Source: Candidatus Multiplicimicrobium inquinatum
GTDB taxonomy: Bacteria > Omnitrophota > Omnitrophia > Omnitrophales > Aquincolibacteriaceae
Reading direction: 5' to 3'
Assembly: GCA_002344825.1 (NCBI GenBank)
Contig: DDUN01000003.1
Span: forward strand, 1-64,000
DNA: 64,000 nt
Shown piece by piece: positions 16,768-25,628 of this stretch; within the stretch, counting starts at the first letter, position 1, and each line of letters starts with the position of its first letter. The notes under the pieces were generated by a model. That model was not told the DNA's origin. It made no database searches and saw nothing but the letters and a program-made list of their open reading frames with translations. Position numbers and translations under genes: made by a program.

Positions 16768-17334
16768 ATGCCGATTTGTAGGTTTTGGATTATGGCGGGA
16801 AATAGATTAGAGTCCTATTTTGCAACACTTATAGTGCGAGTGCGTTTTTATGGGTGTATTCATGCAAAAGGGAAGGTAGAGTTTGGCTTCGGGGTCCATT
16901 TTATTCCGTTTAATGCAAATAAGTTTTTAAGTGTTGTTTTTGATGGAGGTAATCGAATTGGAAATGGGACTGTATTCCAAGGTACCGGTCAGATGACATG
17001 GGGAAAGAATTCTTACTGCAGAGGATATTGTGTTTTTGGCACTAATGAAAAAATTGAAATTGGCGCAAATGTTATGATAGCTGATGCGGTTTCAATAAGA
17101 GACACAGATCATGTTTTCAGCGATATTTCCCGCCCATCTATGGTTCAGGGAATAAAAACAGCCCCCGTTATTATTGAAGACAATGCTTGGATAGGGCATG
17201 GTGCCGTTGTGCTAAAAGGGGTTCGCATAGGTAGGGGTGCTGTTGTTGGGGCTGGTGCAGTCGTGACTAAAAATGTCAAACCCTATGATGTCGTTGCAGG
17301 CATTCCAGCAAGAATTATTAGTAAAAGGACTTAG
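16768..17334 (+). CDS. Hexapeptide-repeat O-acyltransferase
   Basis: A 188-residue left-handed beta-helix acyltransferase of the WbbJ/CysE-like group that would acetylate a sugar hydroxyl. Hexapeptide turns occur throughout (GNRIGNGTVFQGTGQM, KIEIGANVMIADAVSI), and the catalytic-type histidine lies in SIRDTDHVFSDISRP. The closing signature is IEDNAWIGHGAVVLKGVRIG, followed by GAVVGAGAVVTKNVKPYDVVAG. I chose ATG 16768; a GTG three bases earlier and an ATG at 16792 are alternatives. It lies 50 nt after the ABC exporter and 9 nt before the sulfotransferase, within the decorating-enzyme part of the glycan locus. Confidence 0.85.
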   Translation: MPICRFWIMAGNRLESYFATLIVRVRFYGCIHAKGKVEFGFGVHFIPFNANKFLSVVFDGGNRIGNGTVFQGTGQMTWGKNSYCRGYCVFGTNEKIEIGANVMIADAVSIRDTDHVFSDISRPSMVQGIKTAPVIIEDNAWIGHGAVVLKGVRIGRGAVVGAGAVVTKNVKPYDVVAGIPARIISKRT

Positions 17335-17343
17335 CTGATTTAA

Positions 17344-18231
17344 ATGGTGAAGCCTTCTTTTTTTGTGGTGGGCACGCAAAAAGCCGGGACCACTACTCTT
17401 CATGAGATATTGAGACAGCACCCACAAATTTTTTTACCCAAAACTAAAGAGGCGCACTTTTTTGATTTTGACGATACATTTACAAAAGGATTTGACTGGT
17501 GGGTAGAGACATTTTTCAAGGAATGTAATTCGGGAAAAATAGCTGGTGCAATTACACCCGAATATCTTTTTTATCCGGAAGTGCCCTTGAGGATTAAAGA
17601 GATGTTAGGGGTAGATGTGAAAATTATTATAATTCTTCGCAATCCTGTTGATCGGGCATTTTCACACTATCTAATGACAAAAAGACGGGGGCTTGAAGCT
17701 TTAAGTTTTGATCAGGCTGTGGCAAAAGAGGCTGAAAGGTTGAAGGCGGGAAGAGACTTTGAAAGAGTGCATTACAGCTATTTCTCTCGTGGTTTGTATG
17801 CTAAGCAAGTAAAACGCTATCTTGATTTGTTTGGTGCGAAAAATGTATTAATTTTGAAATTCGAGGAAGATTTCTTGAAAGATAAATTAGCCACAATCGA
17901 AAAAATTTTGCGATTTCTGAATGTCTCGGTTATTCAATTAGATGTTGCAAAGAAAAGTAATTCCGCGTCGCGACCAAGAATGCCTGCGTTGAGCAGGTTT
18001 TTGTATTCAAGGAACTGGTTTAAAGAAAAAATTAAAAGAATTATTGTGTCGAAGGGGATAAGAAAAGAAATAAAGAATGTGTTAGTGTTTTTAGATCGTT
18101 TGAACCAGACAAAGACGAGATTAGAATATTTAACGTTGTATCAGAGAAAAAAGTATCTAAAATTATTCCACGAAGACATTAAGAAGTTAAGCCTGTTGAC
18201 AGCGATGTCGTTTCAAGAGTGGTATGAATAG
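17344..18231 (+). CDS. Sulfotransferase (heparan-type, PAPS-dependent)
   Basis: A 295-residue cytosolic sulfotransferase that would move sulfate from PAPS to a glycan. The 5'-phosphosulfate loop is FFVVGTQKAGTTTLHEIL at residues 5-22, and the 3'-phosphate motif is IIILRNPVDRAFSHYLMTKRR near 98. KTKEAHFFDFD and GAITPEYLFYP are typical of the NDST/HS3ST-like bacterial branch. Its last 8 bases overlap the next glycosyltransferase. No PAPS-producing genes (cysDNC) are in the window, so sulfate activation must be encoded elsewhere. Confidence 0.88.
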   Translation: MVKPSFFVVGTQKAGTTTLHEILRQHPQIFLPKTKEAHFFDFDDTFTKGFDWWVETFFKECNSGKIAGAITPEYLFYPEVPLRIKEMLGVDVKIIIILRNPVDRAFSHYLMTKRRGLEALSFDQAVAKEAERLKAGRDFERVHYSYFSRGLYAKQVKRYLDLFGAKNVLILKFEEDFLKDKLATIEKILRFLNVSVIQLDVAKKSNSASRPRMPALSRFLYSRNWFKEKIKRIIVSKGIRKEIKNVLVFLDRLNQTKTRLEYLTLYQRKKYLKLFHEDIKKLSLLTAMSFQEWYE

Positions 18232-19216
18232 TTTGCTCAATCAAGGTTTTTTAGAGAAGCGTATTGCGATTGTTATTCTTAATTATAATAGCGCAAAAGA
18301 TTTAAAAATATTTTTAGCTCAATTAATTAGCCAAAGGGGGGCGTTTCTTTCTTTTGTGATAGTAGATAATGCATCGCAGAAAGATTCTGTCGAAAGTTTT
18401 CAGTCTTGGCTTGCAAGCTGGCGACCCGATGCTTTTTGCGGGACACCCCGTCAGGCTGAAGAATGGATAATGCAGTACCCACAAATTGCCAGCAGAGATA
18501 AAAATATTTTTTTTATAAAAAATAGTGAAAACCGAGGTTTTTCTGCCGGAAATAATATTGGAATTCGGGTGGCAGAGAAATTAAATGTCGATGCTGTGCT
18601 AATCACCAATCCCGATATTTGTATTGAAGGCAGTGAGTGCGTGGCTGATTTGGGACGCCAGCTTTTTTCTAGCGCCGAATTTTGTGTGGCAGTACCTCGT
18701 GTTTTATATTTTGGGAAGGACCAAAATCCTCGTTGGGAGCCAACGACCTTCTGGGAGGAGTTGTTTTGGTTGTCGCCATTTCCATTTGCCAAAATAAGGC
18801 GATCTGATTTAACTGAAAACTTGAAGCCTCATGAAATTGACCAGTTTGCGGGTTGTTTCTTCATGGTAAAACTAGATTTTTTAAGGAAAATAAATTATTT
18901 AGATGAAAGGTTTTTTCTTTATCGAGAAGAAGCTATGCTGTCAGTAAGGGCCAAAACAAACGAACAAAAAATACTGTATGTCCCTCAGGTTTGTGTCAAG
19001 CATGAAAGCATCCACTCAGATCAAAAGTCCCATCTATTTTTGCGGCAGTACCATTTGCTTCGAAGTAAAAAAATATTCCTAGAAAACCACACAGCATTTG
19101 GAGCGCTCGGGCGTTTCTTGATTTTGTTTTTTAATGCACTTTGGGCGTTATGGCCTATTTTTAAAAATATTTTCTTAAAAAGAACCAGAAAAAATGAGAA
19201 GCGTAGGCAAGGCTAA
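18224..19216 (+). CDS. Glycosyltransferase family 2, rhamnosyltransferase-like
   Basis: A 330-residue inverting GT-A enzyme using a nucleotide sugar. IAIVILNYNSAKDLKIFLAQ is at the N-terminus, FVIVDNASQKDSVESF follows, then the signature ENRGFSAGNNIGIRVAEKL and the metal-binding LITNPDI near residue 127. A hydrophobic stretch near the C-terminus (FLILFFNALWALWPIF) suggests membrane attachment. The layout matches WbbL/RfbF-type rhamnosyltransferases, though the sugar is unknown. It overlaps the sulfotransferase gene by 8 bases and precedes wecB by 3. Confidence 0.87.
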   Translation: MNSLLNQGFLEKRIAIVILNYNSAKDLKIFLAQLISQRGAFLSFVIVDNASQKDSVESFQSWLASWRPDAFCGTPRQAEEWIMQYPQIASRDKNIFFIKNSENRGFSAGNNIGIRVAEKLNVDAVLITNPDICIEGSECVADLGRQLFSSAEFCVAVPRVLYFGKDQNPRWEPTTFWEELFWLSPFPFAKIRRSDLTENLKPHEIDQFAGCFFMVKLDFLRKINYLDERFFLYREEAMLSVRAKTNEQKILYVPQVCVKHESIHSDQKSHLFLRQYHLLRSKKIFLENHTAFGALGRFLILFFNALWALWPIFKNIFLKRTRKNEKRRQG

Positions 19217-19219
19217 ACG

Positions 19220-20299
19220 ATGAAAAAAAAATATATTAAAATCTTACACGTTGTTGGCGCTCGGCCTAATTTTATGAAGGTGGCCCCTGTGATGAGAGCT
19301 GTTTCTAAATACAAGAGATTTAAACAAATCCTTGTTCATACGGGACAACATTACAGTGCAAACATGTCTGATGTTTTTTTTCAGCAGTTAGATCTCCCCA
19401 AACCTGATTACAGCCTAGGAGTGGGATCTGGCACACATACCTTTCAAACGGCGCAAGTTATGATTCGATTTGAAAAGGTGGTAGACCATGAGAAACCCAG
19501 TTTGGTAATCGTTTATGGAGATGTGAATTCAACAGTAGCTGCTGCCCTTGTTTGTGCAAAAAAGGGTATAAAAATCGGGCATGTGGAGGCTGGGCTTAGA
19601 TCTTTTGATAGAGAAATGCCCGAGGAAACTAATAGGATTTTGACAGATCACCTATGTCAGTATCTTTTTACGCCTTCGCTTGATGGTAATCAAAATTTAA
19701 TCAAAGAGGGTATTTCAGCAAAGAAAATTTTTTTTGTTGGGAATGTCATGATAGATACGCTTGTTTATCTTGAGCCCAAACTAGAAAAGCCAAAGATAGA
19801 AGGGCTTTCAGAAAAATATGTGCTTGTAACGTTGCATAGGCCTTCAAATGTTGATGATTCTCAAAGACTGAAGTTTATATTTAAAGAACTTGTGCGTGTA
19901 AGTAAATTTTTTCAAATTATTTTCCCTGTTCACCCTCGAACCAAAGAGAGATTAGAAAAAATAAACCCATCACTTTTGAGAAAAAAACAAATTTTATTTA
20001 CAGATCCACTTGGGTATGTGGAGTTTTTATCATTAGAGAAAAATGCGGTGGCTGTACTAACTGATTCCGGCGGTGTTCAAGAAGAAACCACCTATTTAGG
20101 AATTCCCTGCTTTACTCTCCGTGATAATACAGAGCGTCCGATCACACTAACAATCGGAACAAATCATTTGTTAGGAAGCCGCCCCAAAGAATTGTTTTTT
20201 CATTTAATGAAACATAAAAAACGTGTCGCTAAAATACCTGCGTTGTGGGACGGGAAAGCTGCGGGGCGAATAGCAAATGTGCTGAATCAAGTAATTTAA
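19220..20299 (+). CDS. wecB: UDP-N-acetylglucosamine 2-epimerase (non-hydrolysing)
   Basis: Interconverts UDP-GlcNAc and UDP-ManNAc, giving the glycan locus access to ManNAc-derived sugars. The 359 residues show the family motifs in order: VVGARPNFMKVAPVMRA, LVHTGQHYSANMSD, VIVYGDVNSTVAAALVCAKK, GHVEAGLRSFDREMPEETNR, VTLHRPSNVD, FPVHPRTKERLEKI and VLTDSGGVQEETTYLG, then RDNTERPITLTIGTN. No WecC-type dehydrogenase is seen, so the product may be used directly. Confidence 0.93.
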   Translation: MKKKYIKILHVVGARPNFMKVAPVMRAVSKYKRFKQILVHTGQHYSANMSDVFFQQLDLPKPDYSLGVGSGTHTFQTAQVMIRFEKVVDHEKPSLVIVYGDVNSTVAAALVCAKKGIKIGHVEAGLRSFDREMPEETNRILTDHLCQYLFTPSLDGNQNLIKEGISAKKIFFVGNVMIDTLVYLEPKLEKPKIEGLSEKYVLVTLHRPSNVDDSQRLKFIFKELVRVSKFFQIIFPVHPRTKERLEKINPSLLRKKQILFTDPLGYVEFLSLEKNAVAVLTDSGGVQEETTYLGIPCFTLRDNTERPITLTIGTNHLLGSRPKELFFHLMKHKKRVAKIPALWDGKAAGRIANVLNQVI

Positions 20300-20300
20300 A

Positions 20301-21323
20301 ATGATTTATTTTCTTGTTCCTAGAAATCTTTCCAGGGCAGTTGCTGCGTCTCAGATCGTTCCAATGGCTGCGAATATTCCCAATCAGGTAAAAACTATAG
20401 TTTTTAAATCTAATAAAAATTTTATCCAAACCGAAAACTCTTTGTTGCTGAAACAAAGTTTGGTGGTGATGCTGATTTGCAATTTGAAGTCAGGCGATGT
20501 TGTTTATACTCGAGAATTTGATGATTTTTTAAAGAGTCTTTTTGTTAAGATTATTTTGAGAAAAAAGATCAAAATAATCTATAACTTTAGAGGGTTGGGT
20601 AGCGAAGAAAGCTGGGGGAGGCATAGATCGAAAATTAGACGAAGCATTTTGCAGGTAATTGAAGGCTTAATATATTATTGTGCTGATGAGGTTGTTGTGG
20701 TTTCGAATAATTTTAAAAGATACTTAAAGCATAAATATGGAAGCAGAAAAACGGATGTTATTGAGATGCACTGTTCAGTTGCGAGAAATTATTTGAAGCA
20801 ATCATTTTCTCGAGGTTCTTTACGATTTCTTTACTTAGGCGGATTCAGTGTTTGGCAAAAGCCATGTGAAGTAATCGAGATTTTTAAAAAATTGAAGAAA
20901 AAGTATCATGGCTCAAAGCTTACTATTATTAGTTATAGTCAGCCGGATGCCCGGCTTCAGAACTTAATTGAATCTAATAACGTCGAGATTATATCTCTTT
21001 CGCATGAAAATGTAGTTCAAGTGTTGCCATTATATGATTTTGGATTTATTTTGCGCGACAACATTTTAATGAATCAGGTTTCATCACCAATTAAGTTTTC
21101 CGAGTATGTGGCCATGGGTGTTGTTCCAATTATCAGTCCTGGAGTTGGCGATTTTTATGAAGTGTCTAAGCGTAAGGCGCTGGCTGTTTGCACGAATGAC
21201 CACTTTGATTTTAGTTTAGATGATTTTGAAAAAATTCTCAATGATGAGAAAATTCATGAAAGACTGTATGAGTTTTCAAAGGATTTTCTTTGGAAGAATT
21301 CCTTGAGAAAATTTCCAGTCTGA
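20301..21323 (+). CDS. Putative glycosyltransferase, GT-B/GT4-like
   Basis: A 340-residue protein that starts one base after the wecB stop. It has a Rossmann-like N-terminal half (IIYNFRGLGSEESWGRHRSK, VVVVSNNFKRYLKHKYG) and a C-terminal half with LRFLYLGGFSVWQKPCEVIE and IKFSEYVAMGVVPIISPGVG, corresponding to the nucleotide-sugar-binding region of family 4 enzymes. The E-x7-E motif is only partly recognisable (KFSEYVAMGVVPI), so the family assignment is weaker than for its neighbours. Substrate unknown. Confidence 0.65.
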   Translation: MIYFLVPRNLSRAVAASQIVPMAANIPNQVKTIVFKSNKNFIQTENSLLLKQSLVVMLICNLKSGDVVYTREFDDFLKSLFVKIILRKKIKIIYNFRGLGSEESWGRHRSKIRRSILQVIEGLIYYCADEVVVVSNNFKRYLKHKYGSRKTDVIEMHCSVARNYLKQSFSRGSLRFLYLGGFSVWQKPCEVIEIFKKLKKKYHGSKLTIISYSQPDARLQNLIESNNVEIISLSHENVVQVLPLYDFGFILRDNILMNQVSSPIKFSEYVAMGVVPIISPGVGDFYEVSKRKALAVCTNDHFDFSLDDFEKILNDEKIHERLYEFSKDFLWKNSLRKFPV

Positions 21324-21361
21324 TGAGTTGATTTTTAATCGAGATGGTTGGAGATATTTGA

Positions 21362-22135
21362 ATGAGACCTAAGTTAGAAGTGTTAGTTTCATGCATGTAT
21401 CAAATCGATATGTCAATTGTAGAGAGAGCGAATATTTCATCAAGTGCTGTTGTTGTTAATCAATGTGATAGAGACTTGTATGAAGAGATTGCTGTGGGCG
21501 AAAATAGAATTAGAATGTTCTCATGTTTGGATAGAGGTTTATCGAAAAGTAGAAATAAAGCGTTAAAAGAGTCCGCGGCTGACATTTGTTTGTTGTGCGA
21601 TGATGATGAACATCTTGAAGATGATTATGTTTCAAAAATACAAGAAGCATATGAGAAATATCCTGATGCGGATATTATCGCATTTAGGCTTGAGCGATCG
21701 TCTCGTTCTTATTGGACTGTCCCTAGAAGAATTAACTATCTCAACTCTTTGAAAATCTCTTCGTGTCAAATCAGCTTTAAACGAAATAGCATTATCGGAC
21801 GCGGCATTTTTTTTGATGAGACATTTGGCGCTGGAACAAGGTACAGTTTTGGCGAAGAAAATATTTTTTTGTATGAATGTTTAAAAAAGGGGCTCAAAGT
21901 ATATTATCTTCCAATAAAAATAGCTTTTGTTGCTGATGAAAAATCAACATGGTTTAATGGGTTTACAACGCAATATTTTTTTAACCGGGGTGTAATTACT
22001 CGAAGGTATATGGGGAGATTTTTTGCAATTCTATACGCTATTTATTTTGCTGTTTTTAAGTACTCCATTTATAAATCAGCGACTCCCTTTCGAACAGCTT
22101 TGGGAAAGATGATCGAAGGTGTTTGGAGAGATTAG
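21362..22135 (+). CDS. Glycosyltransferase family 2
   Basis: A 257-residue GT-A enzyme. The N-terminus LEVLVSCMYQIDMSI replaces the usual IPTYN, but SCLDRGLSKSRNKALKESAADI followed by CLLCDDDEHLEDDYV supplies the nucleotide-sugar and metal-binding (DDD) motifs near residues 62-84. AGTRYSFGEENIFLYECLKKG holds the probable catalytic acidic residues. This resembles EpsE-type exopolysaccharide transferases. A hydrophobic segment near 215-235 may anchor it. It starts 38 nt after the preceding gene. Confidence 0.8.
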   Translation: MRPKLEVLVSCMYQIDMSIVERANISSSAVVVNQCDRDLYEEIAVGENRIRMFSCLDRGLSKSRNKALKESAADICLLCDDDEHLEDDYVSKIQEAYEKYPDADIIAFRLERSSRSYWTVPRRINYLNSLKISSCQISFKRNSIIGRGIFFDETFGAGTRYSFGEENIFLYECLKKGLKVYYLPIKIAFVADEKSTWFNGFTTQYFFNRGVITRRYMGRFFAILYAIYFAVFKYSIYKSATPFRTALGKMIEGVWRD

Positions 22136-22293
22136 ACTTGACCGCCAAACATCAAAAGATTTGGAAGTGAGGGAGACTTTTTTGTGGAGCGGCATTACAC
22201 TTTGGTTTGCAAAAACGCAGATTTTTTTTAAGTAAAGCATAGTCTGTTTTTTCGAAGAAAATAAGACAAGTTCTTTTTTGTAAGGAGCTCAAT

Positions 22294-23475
22294 GTGAAGC
22301 ATAAAACAACAAGAATGTGTGAATTCCTATGGCCGCTATACTTTATGGGATTTGCTTTGTTGCGTCCAGTAGTTAAACATTATGAAGAGCATAGCACCTT
22401 GATTTTAGTGGGTTTTGCATCATTAATCTCAGTTATATTTTTCTTTAATTATTTATGGACGCGCCAATTTAAGTGGGGTAGCGTCATCAATTTTATTTTA
22501 ATCGTTACAAGTTTATTTTCTGTCGACATGTTGCTTCGCGGTAATTCTTTTTCCAACAGATATTTTTATGAATTTTTATATGGCCCCTTAGTTTCTGTTT
22601 TTCTTCTATCGCAGGTGCGGGACACAAAGCATTTATTGTTTGTTTACTCTTTTTTTTCGTTGCTGTTATTTGTGCTTTTTTGTGCGGATCCTTTTCGTGG
22701 ATATGCTGTTTTTGGAGACTATATGGGGTGGGGGTTTAGTGTTGCCACGCCGGCTTTTATGGGGTTGTATCTTGGAGCGCGTTTTTTAAAAATGAGATGG
22801 ATGTTTATTTTTGCGGGGGTATGTTTTTTTGAAACGCTTGTTTATGCAAACCGAGGTGCTTTTTTAAGTATTGTTTTTTTTCTTCTTCTGATGGAGCTTT
22901 TTTTAAATGTTTGGAATTTCAATAAAATGATCAAGTATCTGATTTTTTCGGTTTTTGTATTGTTTTTGGCCGGAAATATAGAGTCGATTTTTTTATCTGG
23001 GTACGATTTTGTGAAAAATCTAGGATACAAAAGCTATGCTTTAGAGAAGTTTTTTGATTTTTTGTTTGGGCAGGGCGATTCTCGGTTTATGTCCGATCGT
23101 GATGTGATATGGAGGGCCGCAATTGAAATGATTGATGAAAAACTTTTCTGGGGGCATGGAATGGGGGCTTTTCAAGAAAGGTTTGATGCTTACTCCCACA
23201 ATATTTTTCTTGATTTTGCAATTTTTTATGGGGTTGTAGGAGCTCTGATATTTCTTTTGATTATTTTTTTTGCTTTGATTAAAGCGTTGGCTTTTAAAGA
23301 AGCTAATAAGCTTCTTGCTTTTTTATTTCTGTGCTTATGGTTTCCCAAACTTTTTTTTAGCCTTGTCTTTGTTGCAGACACTGCTTTTTGGTGTTTTCTA
23401 TCTTTTGGGTTTATGGCCAAAAACTTATTGCTATATAGAAAGAAATTGCCTAGCAACCAGGGAGCTCAAGTGTGA
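22294..23475 (+). CDS. O-antigen polymerase/ligase-like membrane protein (Wzy/WaaL type), first copy
   Basis: A 393-residue polytopic protein with about ten to eleven hydrophobic segments. The large extracytoplasmic loop has GQGDSRFMSDRDVIWRAAIE and FWGHGMGAFQERFDAYSHNI near residues 265-310, the usual W/H-containing loop of the O-antigen ligase superfamily. It would polymerise or transfer lipid-linked repeat units in the periplasm. GTG at 22294 is the start, with AAGGAG upstream; an overlapping ATG is followed immediately by a stop. The 158-nt gap before it shows nothing I can identify. Its stop overlaps the next GTG. Confidence 0.8.
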   Translation: MKHKTTRMCEFLWPLYFMGFALLRPVVKHYEEHSTLILVGFASLISVIFFFNYLWTRQFKWGSVINFILIVTSLFSVDMLLRGNSFSNRYFYEFLYGPLVSVFLLSQVRDTKHLLFVYSFFSLLLFVLFCADPFRGYAVFGDYMGWGFSVATPAFMGLYLGARFLKMRWMFIFAGVCFFETLVYANRGAFLSIVFFLLLMELFLNVWNFNKMIKYLIFSVFVLFLAGNIESIFLSGYDFVKNLGYKSYALEKFFDFLFGQGDSRFMSDRDVIWRAAIEMIDEKLFWGHGMGAFQERFDAYSHNIFLDFAIFYGVVGALIFLLIIFFALIKALAFKEANKLLAFLFLCLWFPKLFFSLVFVADTAFWCFLSFGFMAKNLLLYRKKLPSNQGAQV

Positions 23476-24200
23476 GTGTTCGGGATATGGCAAGCAAGCT
23501 TGATCACTCGCTTTCATACAAAAAGGTAAGTTTCAAAAACGCAGGGCATTTTTGCAGAAAAAAATCAATTTTAAACCTAATCCATTCATTTAACTTGAAC
23601 CCAGAGGGCACCTATTTTGATGTGGGTTGTAGCAATGGATATTTGACCCGTCTAATCACGGATGAGATTGGATTTAAAAAAGTTGTGGGATTGGATCACG
23701 CGGAAAGCCATTTAGAGAGGGCTCGGCTAGAAAACCCAGCAATAATTTTTGATTTTATTGATTTAAATTTAGTGCCACGGAGTGGGTGCCGTGAGGGTAG
23801 TGCTGATTTTGTAACCTGCTTTGAATGTTTGGAGCACGTGGGGAGTGTTAATAATGCAATTAAAAATATAGTTTCACTTTCAAAAGAGAAATCAGTAATT
23901 TTCGTTTCGGTTCCCATAGAGATTGGTTTTTGGGGAGTAATTAAGTTTCTTTGTAAGACAATTATTTTTCAGTATCGGTTGGATGAGTTGGCAGGTAAGC
24001 CCAGATGGAGTGAATATTTTTTTGATTTGATTAAGGGTGCCCGAATTTCAAAATATCGCGAGCTGCGTCAAGGGTGGAGTACGCATTTTGGGTTTGACTA
24101 TCGCGAGGTAGATGAAGAGTTTTTAAAATTGGGACTCAAATTTAAAGCGTTTAACTCATTTACGACACGATTTTATGTGATTAAGAGGGGGCAGGGTTGA
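23472..24200 (+). CDS. Class I SAM-dependent methyltransferase
   Basis: A 242-residue methyltransferase of the type found in glycan clusters. The SAM-binding loop is YFDVGCSNGYLTRLI near residue 45, the second acidic strand is VVGLDHAESHLERAR and ADFVTCFECLEHVGSVNNAI is the family's post-strand-4 motif. The acceptor is probably a sugar or a lipid-linked intermediate. The start is GTG in a GTGA overlap with the preceding stop, and the gene ends in a TTGA overlap with the next, giving tight translational coupling by non-ATG starts. Confidence 0.85.
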   Translation: MSVRDMASKLDHSLSYKKVSFKNAGHFCRKKSILNLIHSFNLNPEGTYFDVGCSNGYLTRLITDEIGFKKVVGLDHAESHLERARLENPAIIFDFIDLNLVPRSGCREGSADFVTCFECLEHVGSVNNAIKNIVSLSKEKSVIFVSVPIEIGFWGVIKFLCKTIIFQYRLDELAGKPRWSEYFFDLIKGARISKYRELRQGWSTHFGFDYREVDEEFLKLGLKFKAFNSFTTRFYVIKRGQG

Positions 24201-25231
24201 AGGTTTCCATTATTATTCCGACTTATCAAGAGATGAAGTGGATTGAAAAATGCCTGTTGAGTCTTTTGAAAAATAACTTGAATGTGGGTGAAGCAGAAAT
24301 TCTTATTGTTGATGGCATAAGTACGGATGGAACCCGAAATATTGTAAGTCAATATATTGCTAAGTACCCCGGCCTTATCCGTATGATTGACAACTCTCGG
24401 TCATTTCAAGTCTTTGGGCTCAATGAGGCTATAAGAGAAGCAAAAGGGGAAATTATTATTCGGTGTGATGCCCACAGTCAGTATCCCGATGGCTACGTCG
24501 AAACTCTTTTTGGGTGGCATGAAAAAAATGTTGCGGATAATATCGGAGGGTGCTGGGATACTCTTCCAGGGGCGGGCACAGCCAAAGCAAAAGGGATTGC
24601 TATTGCGATGACATCTCCGGCGGGTGTGGGTTTTTCGTATCGAACAGCGCATGGCACTAATCCGCGCTATGTAGATACTGTGCCGTTTGGTAGCTGGAAA
24701 AGAAGCTTGTTTGATGAAGTGGGTTTTTTTGATGAGCGGTTTATTCGGGCTCAAGATTTAGAGCATAATGTTCGCATGAAAAAAATGGGCAAGAAGATAA
24801 TGCTTTTGCCCTGGTTAAAAATTAAATACCACGCACGTGATAGTTGGCGAAAAATTTTTGAAATGTTTTTTCAGTATGGGTATTGGAAGAATAAAATTAA
24901 CAAAAAGCATAAAATTCTTACAACATGGCGACAAATTGTCCCCCCGCTTTTTCTTTTAGGGGCGATATTTTTACTTTTGGGAAGTATTTCATTTTTATAT
25001 CTTCGTGAATTGGCGGTGATTTGTTTTTTAAGCTACTTCTTAATCTTGTTCGCGGTATCTGTTAGCTTGGTTCGTAAGCAAGCCCAGCCAGCTGAGCTGT
25101 CCTTTTATGTTGCGACTTCTTTTGTGGTGATTCATCTTGCTTATGCGCTAGGGTACTGCAAAGGTCTTTGGGATTATTTTATTTTAAATCGAGACGATGA
25201 GCCAAATCATGTTAAAAACTTAACCAGGTGA
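24197..25231 (+). CDS. Glycosyltransferase family 2, ExoA-like
   Basis: A 344-residue membrane-attached GT-A enzyme. VSIIIPTYQEMKWIEKCLLS at the N-terminus, ILIVDGISTDGTRNIV, GLNEAIREAKGEIIIRCDAHSQ (metal site) and the acceptor-side FDERFIRAQDLEHNVRMKKMG are present. The C-terminal ~100 residues carry two to three membrane helices. ExoA of succinoglycan synthesis, a beta-1,3-glucosyltransferase, has this arrangement, but the sugar here is unknown. The start is TTG at 24197, overlapping the previous stop as TTGA; no ATG fits. Confidence 0.87.
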   Translation: MKVSIIIPTYQEMKWIEKCLLSLLKNNLNVGEAEILIVDGISTDGTRNIVSQYIAKYPGLIRMIDNSRSFQVFGLNEAIREAKGEIIIRCDAHSQYPDGYVETLFGWHEKNVADNIGGCWDTLPGAGTAKAKGIAIAMTSPAGVGFSYRTAHGTNPRYVDTVPFGSWKRSLFDEVGFFDERFIRAQDLEHNVRMKKMGKKIMLLPWLKIKYHARDSWRKIFEMFFQYGYWKNKINKKHKILTTWRQIVPPLFLLGAIFLLLGSISFLYLRELAVICFLSYFLILFAVSVSLVRKQAQPAELSFYVATSFVVIHLAYALGYCKGLWDYFILNRDDEPNHVKNLTR

Positions 25232-25628
25232 GGTTGATGTTTTAACGATGGTTGCGGATACTCCTCTGATTCAATAATGGATGCCATGACTCGATCTGGA
25301 GCAATGCCATTTGTGATTATTGGACATTGAGATAGGAAACAGTATGCACGTGATCTTAAAAAGCAATTTTTGATCAGTTTCGCTCCAATTGTGCCGTATA
25401 TATTCATGGTCACAGCGCGGGCGGTACGAGTTCCGTTTTGATAGAGGAGATTGCATTTGAAAGAAGAATTTTTGCATATGCCGTTGCTTATAACCAAATT
25501 ACTACCGAATATCGCGTAGCAGCTTGAAACTAAATTATGGCAAAAAGTATTTTTGGAATGATATCGACCGTAGTTTCTTTTTTAATATAAGCTCTCGGTT
25601 TTAATGGCCAGAAGGATGGGTTGGGTAA
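25232..25628. other. 397-base gap with decayed sequence
   Basis: No gene is recognised. The minus strand has an open stretch (about 25207-25583) coding for a cysteine-rich sequence with NIYGTIGAKLIKNCFLRSRAYC, which resembles no family I know and lacks a convincing start. Near the right end, 25552-25591 is nearly identical to the beginning of the GT2 gene at 28535. The gap therefore looks like a scar of lost genes. Confidence 0.45.
25552..25591 (+). pseudogene. 5' fragment of a GT2 gene, duplicate of the start at 28535
   Basis: About 39 nt here, beginning TTTTGGAATGATATCGACC, match 28528-28568 around the ATG of the GT2 gene at 28535 (TTTTGAGATGATATCGATC), with roughly three substitutions and one missing T. 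The missing base turns the frame into MISTVVSFLI followed by a stop. I read it as a remnant of a duplicated or exchanged glycosyltransferase gene. Confidence 0.55.

Noticed and set aside
25207..25583. Minus-strand Cys-rich open frame in the 25.2-25.6 kb gap
   Set aside because: It has no recognisable family or ribosome site and overlaps the preceding gene; kept only as a note on the gap.
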